64,000 nt of DNA from contig CM029114.1 in the NCBI GenBank assembly GCA_016859345.1, positions 9,843,501 through 9,907,500 of the forward strand, written 5' to 3'. Shown here one piece after another: positions 51,901-60,900 of the stretch. The notes below the pieces were generated by a model that saw nothing but the letters and a program-made list of their open reading frames with translations, had not been told where the DNA came from and searched no databases. The first letter of the stretch is position 1; each line of letters begins with the position of its first letter. Source of the DNA: Istiophorus platypterus. Taxonomy: Eukaryota; Chordata; Actinopteri; Istiophoriformes; Istiophoridae. Position numbers and translations under genes: made by a program.

Positions 51901-54900
51901 ATTTCACAATTTCATTTCAATCTCACTATCTCAAACAGAGAGAGAGAGAGATCGAGTGTGATCTAATCAGTGATGCTGATCTGACTGCTGGTTGTGTGTT
52001 CGGCTCTTTTAGGACAGGGTGTGGGCCAACGTGGCAAAATGTCTTAACTGTGTTATCGCCATGGTGGACAAACTCCAGGAGGAAGACAGCAGCAAACAGG
52101 AGCCAGTCGCGGAGCAGCAGCTAGCTGATGTCATCACCTCACACAACCCCGGTAAATAAGTGTTTTTGTGAAGCATAGTTGTCATTGTTGTTGTTGCCGT
52201 TCTAGGTCAATTTCTTCAACAACAGAATCAGAACCCAAAGCCAACCTAATGGTTATGATGAATCAAATATAATTGATTTATACTTACCCTCTGGGCAAAG
52301 ACCTGTTCTAGAAAAACCTTGCTTCCTTCATACCGGCAGGGAGTAATCCATACATCTGTCTTAGACTCAGTCTAAAAAATGCAGAAAAAATATCCTATAG
52401 CAGCACAAACAGGTTGCAGAACATGGTGATTGTCGTAGTTGTTTTTCTTGGCTAGTCCCAAGTTGGAATTTATTATCTTCGGTTGTGCTAATTGAAGCTA
52501 TTAATATAATTATTGATTGATTATTGATACTTGTAGACAACCTGCTATGTGTTAGAAGGCTCTAACTCAGTGGTGACAGACATCAAATGATTCATCTCAG
52601 TTATCTATGAGTAGTAAATATGAGTCATGATTGAGTGCTGTTTATTTAAAATGTATGTGCCTAAATTCAAAGGTTTTTTTTTTTTTTCCTCTTCAGTTAA
52701 ACAGATCTTGTAGGTGCACCATAGGTTATTCATTTCTTATATAGAGTATTTAATTTTTTCATTGTCATCCTATCTGTTTCCATCACATAACAGCTTTAGC
52801 ATAAGAAGAGCTTTTTGGACCAAAAATTATATTAAACTAAATCAAATACACATTTGACACAAGACTCTGGTCCAACTTCAAGACTCCCTTTTGTTTAAGC
52901 ATCAGAAAATGAGAAACTTAAAATGTTGCCAGAGAAGTGGATGAACTTAATATTTGATATGCAGAGCCATTCACTGTTAACCGCAAGCTGCCTGGTCTTC
53001 CCTTACGTCCAAAGAAGCCCTGCCTCAAGCTTGTGTCCAGAAAAGTACTCAGCCTTTTACAGCTGCCAACTGGCACACACAGTGGCAGCATCCGTCTGAC
53101 CGGGCGACAAGGAGAGGCTCTTTGTGCGTGCGTCTGTCTGTCCTTCTGTCTGTCTGTCCGTCCTGCTGTCTGTCCGTTGTGGGGTCCGATAACTGGGAGC
53201 TCACTGTATTTGTGAAGTCCGACAGGTTTGCAGAGACCAAAATGCTGGACCCCACAACTTAAAATGGCTGTTTGAGGGTTCAGTTCAATGTAGATGAGGG
53301 TTAGGGTTGGGTCTAGGCATTCAGTTGTGATGGTTAGAGCCTAGGGAATGAAATATATCAATGACCTGTCCCTGCATATACAGTGAAACAAGAATGTGTG
53401 GGTCTTTTAATCATAGGCTCCTTTTGATGACAAAATTTCAAACTAAACACCGGTTGACTGGGGACGGCTTGTCCATTTCTGTGCGTGTGTGTGTGTGTGT
53501 CACAGGCAAATGCACTTTCAGGCATCTGTGCAAGCGCAGTACCTTCATATCATTTTGTGTCTGCGTGCGTCTTGTCAGTCCAAGTGAGCTGGCAGGTAAG
53601 AACAAGGCCATCCTCTGGTGTTCAGTCTGACAGATAAGCTCAACCCTCCGAGCACCTTTATTAAGACGCTGAACAGGCTCAGAGCAAGTGGTCATCTGCT
53701 TGTCTAAATACAAACACTGATGGAATAATGAGAGAGGCTTTATCTCCGAGCAGAGAACGGTGAAGCCCAGGCCTTTGATGACAAGGCGTTGTGGGGGTTT
53801 AGATGTTTGGACAGGTGGGCTGGCGAAGAGATGACAGCTGGAGTTCTGTTTCCTCCTTCTCTGTGCAGAGGCACTATTTGCCGAATGAGATAAGACGTGA
53901 TTTCTCTGACAAGACAAGGGCAAGCCTGGTGTTCTATACGTTCTTGGTCATATCCAACTGTGTTAGTGTGTGCGCGCGCACGCGTGTGCATGCGCATACA
54001 TGCGTGTGCATGTGTGTGTTGGCATGTCCACACTGATCCCTGTTTCCCCCCACGAACCTTTCAATATATTGAAGCTGAACAGAATGCATGGTGGGAAGAC
54101 TCAGTTCCAAAGTTACTTATCTTGCACTGCCCCCTGTTGGCTAGTGAGGGCACTATATGTAACTTGTTCTGGATGGAGGAAATGCACTAAAGACACCATG
54201 AAAACACACTGTAGATGTGTCTCAGTTCCTGCATATTATTTCTATATAGTTTTTGAGTAAGTAGTGTGACAACATTTAGCATACCCAAAGAAGTCAGTCT
54301 GCATACTGAACCTTTTTGATCCGTGAGTAAGCTGTTGATATAATGTATTGTCTCACAATGGAATTCAAATAGAGGATCACAGTTGTGATAGTCAATAAAT
54401 CTTAGATAAATACTGAATCAGTATATTTTGACTATTAGTAAATAGTGCCCATGATTCACAACCAGGGGCACTTGTGCTCCAAGGGGTTCCTCTGCTGTTG
54501 CCAGGGGGTACAGAAAACGTTCAACTTATTAGCTAATTTAATTAATTTAACTACTCTCAACTAAATCAACTACATGTAATTTGATTAAAAAAAATATATC
54601 CACAAACATGTTAATGGGAAAATATAGAAAAAGGAGTCACTGCTGTGATGCGGATCTTTGATGATTTATACTAGCCAGTATGCTGTCCATAAACCTGAGC
54701 CAATTTTATATCAACACTACATGTGAAATTGATTTTGTGAAAACAGCACACAGGGCGCATAGACACACACAAGTCGACGGGAGTTTTCGTTCAAATTAGG
54801 CAGCACAAAGCAAGTTGTTGGTATTTCAGTTGAAAGTGGCTTTTAGTCATTGCACTGAAAATAGATGTCTCAGAACAGTGTCTGTTTCTGGCTCAAAGTC

Positions 54901-57900
54901 ACTCCGCTGCCAATGTGGTGACTTTGTAAATGTAAAGATGTCAAAAAGAAATACAAAAAACAATTAGGTGTCCGTAAATTACAATAAATGAAATAATACA
55001 TAAATGTGGATATAGCAATATAGTCATTAAAGTAGTCTGCACAGATCTGTAAGTTAATATGACCGATTCTTACAGTGTCTGTTGTTCACAGCTTCTTTAT
55101 ACTGTATGAATAGTTTTTCCTTCACTTCATTTAATCCTTTCAGCCATCTGAAGGGCAGATAAGTTGATAAACCTGCAGCCTCTGCTCTAAGAAGTGCTGC
55201 ACAAGGGTATACTCTGATTGCACACTTGTTTACCTTGATTAAATCATGTGTACATAAGACCAGGTTGCTACAAAGCATCCACACACACATCATCGTACTG
55301 GTTGGTTGCCTGTTAATGCAGGAGACTTCGGATTACAAGGGCATACGAGGCGACATTAATTCTGTGCTTCACTATCTAGGACACAAACCAGTAGATCATG
55401 ATTTCTATTGAATTTTAAACTTGTGTTGTGTTTTTTTTTGTTCTCATGCAGTTTTTCCTTCCTGTAATTGTTCCCCATTATCTAGGAAACATTAGTGGCT
55501 GAACCGGTTTCAACTCAGAGATAAACTGCTTGTTGTGTCTGGTGGAGACAAAATAGGTGTAATCTACAACAGCTAAATTTGCATTCCATCCCATCTCATC
55601 TTTCTCTGCAGGTGACTGGAGGGAGCAGCTGTGTCCTCTAGTGGCCAGGTTAAAGGAGTGTGTGATGGAGGTGGTGGAGAAGGCTAAGAAAGCCATGACT
55701 TTTGTGCTCCTGCAGGAGGCGGCCTGCAGCATACCACAGGGGTTCTTCCTCCAACAGAGGCGAGATGTTGTCTTCAGTCAGGCAGTAGGCAACACAACAC
55801 CAACTCTCTAGAAGTCCTCTAGAAGATGTCATGGTCCCTTTAGCAATGTATTTGTCTTAGTTCACCTGAAGTGGAGTTTTTTTTCCTTTTTGATCCAGTC
55901 TTAAGGACTAATACTTATATATTTACAATTTGAGTGTGTTTAGCTGTAAAGCAGATAATCTAATTGTCCTTTTCTGGTCCAAAGAGCAATACACTCATTA
56001 CTAAAGTTTGCAAGTCCAGGTCTGTGCCTGTGACATTGAAGCAGTCAAAGTCAGAGTACCTCATGAAACACTATATTTCAAGTCTATAAATTATCACTAA
56101 TTTGTAGAGTTTCCACAGGTTCCATTAATTTGACAGTTAGAGGTTGAGTGAAGTTTGAGTTCATTTTGGTTTCTTTAAATCAAAAGGAGATATGGCTCAA
56201 ATGTTTTTTGGTTTTGTTTTGTTTTGTTTTGTTTCAGCTGTCAGCCTTAGCCTGCGGTTTTGTTATGAGGCTGTATGCAGGAATGCAGGACACAGGATTC
56301 CTGAGGCAGCTCCAAATGGTTGGCCTGGTAGCCCAGTTTGAGAGCCTGCTCAGCACCTACAGTGAGTACATTTGTAAAAGTTCAATCAGAGCAGGCGACC
56401 ACAAAAATGCAGTTTTTCACTTGTATTTACCTGTTAGAAGGGAAACACCCTAATTGTTGTTTGCTTTAGGTGAGCCCAAATAGGACTATGAGTAATCAGA
56501 CCATAAAAAATGTTTTGGTAGGTGTTGAGTGTCTTTATTGGCATAATAACATCACTAAACATGCCTGAGGATAAAGTTAGTGTGACAGTGTCTTGAGGAT
56601 TAATGTGTATCAAATCAATACAAAAACAGGAAACTTAATCAGAGGAAGCCCTTGTAAGATATGTGTGCACGGATTCTACCTGCACCAACATGATCAAAGT
56701 TCTTGTTCCTGCTAGTTTCCTAAAGCTCGTGTTGCAGCTGACAAAGACGTTAAATGGACTCATCAGTGGAATTAATCATTGAAAGCAGCACAAGGAACTT
56801 TGGGGCAGAAAAAGAACAGGACGAGTACCAGAAGGCTGTTACCCTGATTGTAATGCTTACCGCTAAAAGATTCAGAGGCACCCTGCCAAAACCCACACTA
56901 GAGACCGGTCACACCCGAACTTTCAGCAAGAAAACGTCTTGTTAATTGCTTCTTAGTCACTCTGAATTGTTTCTCCACCGCCCTTGTTGTGTTCTGACCC
57001 ATGTTTGATAGAGCCACACTGCCTTTACCTGCAAGAATTTAAAACTACTTTCACCCCTGGATAAGAGATAAGAACAGATAATGCCTTAACCCATTTCTAT
57101 GACCAAAATATCCTATATTTCTCAAATTAATGCCTCGGCAGCATCAAACATGGGCAACTCACCTCATACTGAATAACTACACGACAATGTTTGAAAATTA
57201 AGAATTAAAGCACTGCTTGTCTTCAATGGTTAAACTTTTAAGGTGAAGAGATTGGGATGCTGGAGGACATGGAGGTTGGAATCTCAGATCTGCAAAGAGT
57301 CGTGTTCAAGATCACAGAGGCCAAGACAGATGACCCCAGTGAGCTCCAGCCTCTAGTGTGTGGCCGACGGTGAGACACTATCCCCTTCTCTGCTTGCTTC
57401 TGTGCTTTCATCTAACCTGTTCCTCTAGTCTGTTTTTATGTCATGGTCGAATATCCTAAAGACAAAGCTGCTGCGCACCACGACCTGATGTAGTTATAAC
57501 ATAGCAGAAGTTCAGTATATTATAAGGAGTAAGCACAGATAATTATCTGTTTTCATCCAGTTGTCATAACAAGTCTCTAGATGATCATTAAGATTACAAG
57601 TAGTCAATATATTTGACATAATTTCATTTAAAGGTTTGAGAGAAAAACTTTATTTTAATGGTCCTATTGATTCTACATTATTTGCAGTTAATTTATTAGA
57701 AAGGGCCTGACATGTAACTGCAATTTCTGATGAAGCCTCCTAATAAAGGGACTGTGTACTGTATTCCGGTACTAATTATAGGGGGTTTTCAACTGGCATA
57801 CTTTCATTTAACTTACTAGTAATATAACCTTGTAGAATGTGACCATGGTTTAGTAGAGGCCTCATTGTAAACTCTACTGAACTATGCTACTACAGTGTAA

Positions 57901-60900
57901 TTTCTTAGCTCTTTCCTACTGCGACAAAAATACCACATATGAACATATGGGTACGTATGAGGACTGAGGACTGAAATGTTGTTACTAAAGTGGGTTCAAG
58001 TGATCAACAGTGTTCTTCTCTTTCCTCAGAGCTTTTAATCTAACATACTGTGATATACCTTGTAGTAACTGTTACCTGCTGTTTCTCTAGCACACAAGAG
58101 AACGGTACGTAACCATGTGTAGTGCATCGCAATAATGTCACGAGTTTCCATATATTTATTACCAAATTCCATTGTGCATTCCCAAACTTCCTTGCAAACA
58201 GCTGATTAATTACTAAACCCATAAAATATGGTGTTACCAGCCAATAGCATCAGTTGGTTCTTTTAACTGATAAGACTAATGTTATCAGATAAGATTTTTA
58301 ATTTATTGAAGCATAAAAGAGAGTGCAAAAATGAATTGCATCACAATCTCAGAGAAAAACATTCTGTTTACTTTTGACAAGAATCTGATTAATGTGCCTC
58401 ATTGATGAATGCTGGCACAGACAAACTGTTGAAATAGTAAATGCTCTTGGTTTTCTCAAATGGTAAATTTAATCCCACCAAAAAAAAAAATGTACATGTA
58501 ACTAATGTTGACACAGATAGAAACCTCCATTAAAACTTGTTCAGACAAGTTTTTGTTTTGTTTTGTTTTGTTTTTCACACCAAGGGGTTCCAGATCAATA
58601 TATTAGCCCTCATTATGAGTGTTGAAGATGGCGTGCCAGAATTTGTCCCAGATGCCAGATGGCCAGTGCACCACTGACTATATGTTTTTTTATGCTATTT
58701 TTATCCAATAGCAGCAAGATTACGAGACACGTATTTGCATGAACTCTTGTTATATAATATATATCATAAACTCTCTGACCATAATCATTATAGGCATACA
58801 GCACAGCTGTTCTGTTCTCAGCTGATTGCGAGGAAGTAGCTTTGTCTTTTAAATCCTGGTGAACTTTAGTCCATGTGACAATAAAAAACTGTGGTCAGGC
58901 CCTTGTGTACCACTTTAAAAAAAAAAATTTAAAAAAATCACGTTACAAGACTGCAAGAGGAAAGAGGAGAGTATCATCTTATCACCCCCGGCATAATGCA
59001 GGCAGTATCTTGCTCAAGTAAAACTTGGCTTGGACTTGCTGTGGCATTAGTCAACAGTTACAGTTACGTTGCTGAAGGCCATTCTTGATAAACTTGCTTC
59101 ATGAACCGTAAACCATGAATCATGAATTAGCGTATTTCTAAAAGGGTTGATAAGATGATACTCTCCTCTTGCCCTTCTCACCTCCATGTCAGTCTGTCAG
59201 AGGGTCTGTCTCACAAACTTCCTCCTGTGTTATTCTAATGCATATACACTATCACTCTATTTTTTTACAGCTTGTTCTGGCCTGTCTTTGCTGTCAAATT
59301 GCACAACTTCCAAAACTCATCAATCCTATAGCACTTGCAAAGCATAATGAATTTCTGTTTAAACTCTTTTTTGTCTTTTACCTTCCTTTTTTTTTTTCTT
59401 TCTTTCCATTCAGAGACCACTTCACTGTAGAAGTGCCATTACCTAGACTGGTTTTCCAGACCTTGCCAGAGGAGATCAGAGAGGGAAAACTTTTACGAGT
59501 ATTCCCTGTGCTGTTTAACGTGGGCATCAATGAACAGCAAACTATCGCAGAGAGGTACTGCATATACTCCTGGTTCTTTCTGAAGAACTACCCCTCTGAA
59601 AACCATTCTTAATGTGAATTTGTTAACAAAGGCAAGTGTAGTCTTAAATGAATCAGTCTGAGATAAAGAACAAGAGTTGTCCACATCTTTTCTTTTCTTT
59701 TTTTTTTTAGCCTTTACTCTTGACAAAAATGCATCTATATCCAGAACTGCAATTAATTCATAATCCTTTAATGCGGGAGGTATTCAAACCCCTAACGGCA
59801 TACTCATAGTCCCTGACTGGCAAATAATTGTTTATAATGCAGTGCTATTGGATGGACTTATGCTAAATGGTAGAAAATGCTCTGGGTTTTCTCAAATGGT
59901 AAATTTAATCCCACCAAAAAAATGCACATTTAAATCATGTTGTTTTCTCTGATTGCAGAGAATGCAGTTTCAGTGAGTAGCTTGATGCTTCAACACAAGT
60001 GTCCTTATTCCCTCTGTCATCCTCTCAGGTTTGGAGATATCTCCCTACAAGAAAGAATAAACCAGAAGAACTTTGAAATGTTAGATGCCTATTACAAATC
60101 ATTAAGTGAAAAGGTGCCACTAGAATGTGAGTGCAAAGCGACTCTTGCATGCCGTAATCCCACAAATGTGTGCGAAAAAGAGTTTTGGCTAACAGTTGTC
60201 AACATTCGGTTTATCACATGTAGTGTGTTTTACGTCAGAGCTGTGGCCGCTTCTTGAGCATTTTTTCATAAAGTATTATTTTTAAACAAACCAAGACAAA
60301 AAGCAGATCCAGTCACTGGCACTGTTCTATGTTTTCAGGTCTACCATGTTTTCAAACACAAACAGAGATAAAGGAATTACTTGAAACCCTGGGCCAGAAT
60401 GTAGTCACAAAGAAGAGAAAGAATGTGGAGATACTATGGATTGCTGGAACGGTGAGCAGCGTTTTTAATGTAACTTTCTGTCCTTACGAGGGGGAGTGTT
60501 CTCTGAGCCATATACTTAAACTTTCTCTTTGCATAGCCAAGGTAACTGTAACCTATAAAACACTTATGATATAGTCATATGTCATTGGTTTTAATAAAAG
60601 CACTGAACTGAGCAAAAAGAAACTGCCAGAACACGATGGATTGACTTGAGAGGGCGATACTGTATAGATGCTGCCGTTTTGCCTGATATTCAGTACCTGT
60701 CAGGGAGTTTCTCTAAATGTTCCTACGTTGCATCCGATTCACTGAAGTCACAACAAGAATCTGTTTTAACAAGACAAAGTGTCCACAGCCACACTAGCTG
60801 CTCTGTCTGTGAAGCTGCCGTCATGCACAGGCGTACTTTGCTAGCATGCTCACAATGACAATGCTGACGTGTTGATGTTAAGATGTTATAATTTTACCAT

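Larger units (their letters stand above)
52152..55611 (+). other. inpp4b: inpp4b intron E9-E10
   Basis: This 3.5-kb intron runs from gtaaat to ctctgcag. It holds a GTCT/GTCC repeat (53124-53176) joined to a repeat-like block (53177-53345), a GT repeat (53478-53500) and an alternating purine-pyrimidine tract (53965-54020). The 161-codon minus-strand ORF here is judged spurious. Confidence 0.85.

Noticed and set aside
53438..53923. 161-codon minus-strand ORF, the longest on the window
   Set aside because: It runs through a GT microsatellite (Thr-His repeat), has no family resemblance, and lies in an inpp4b intron.
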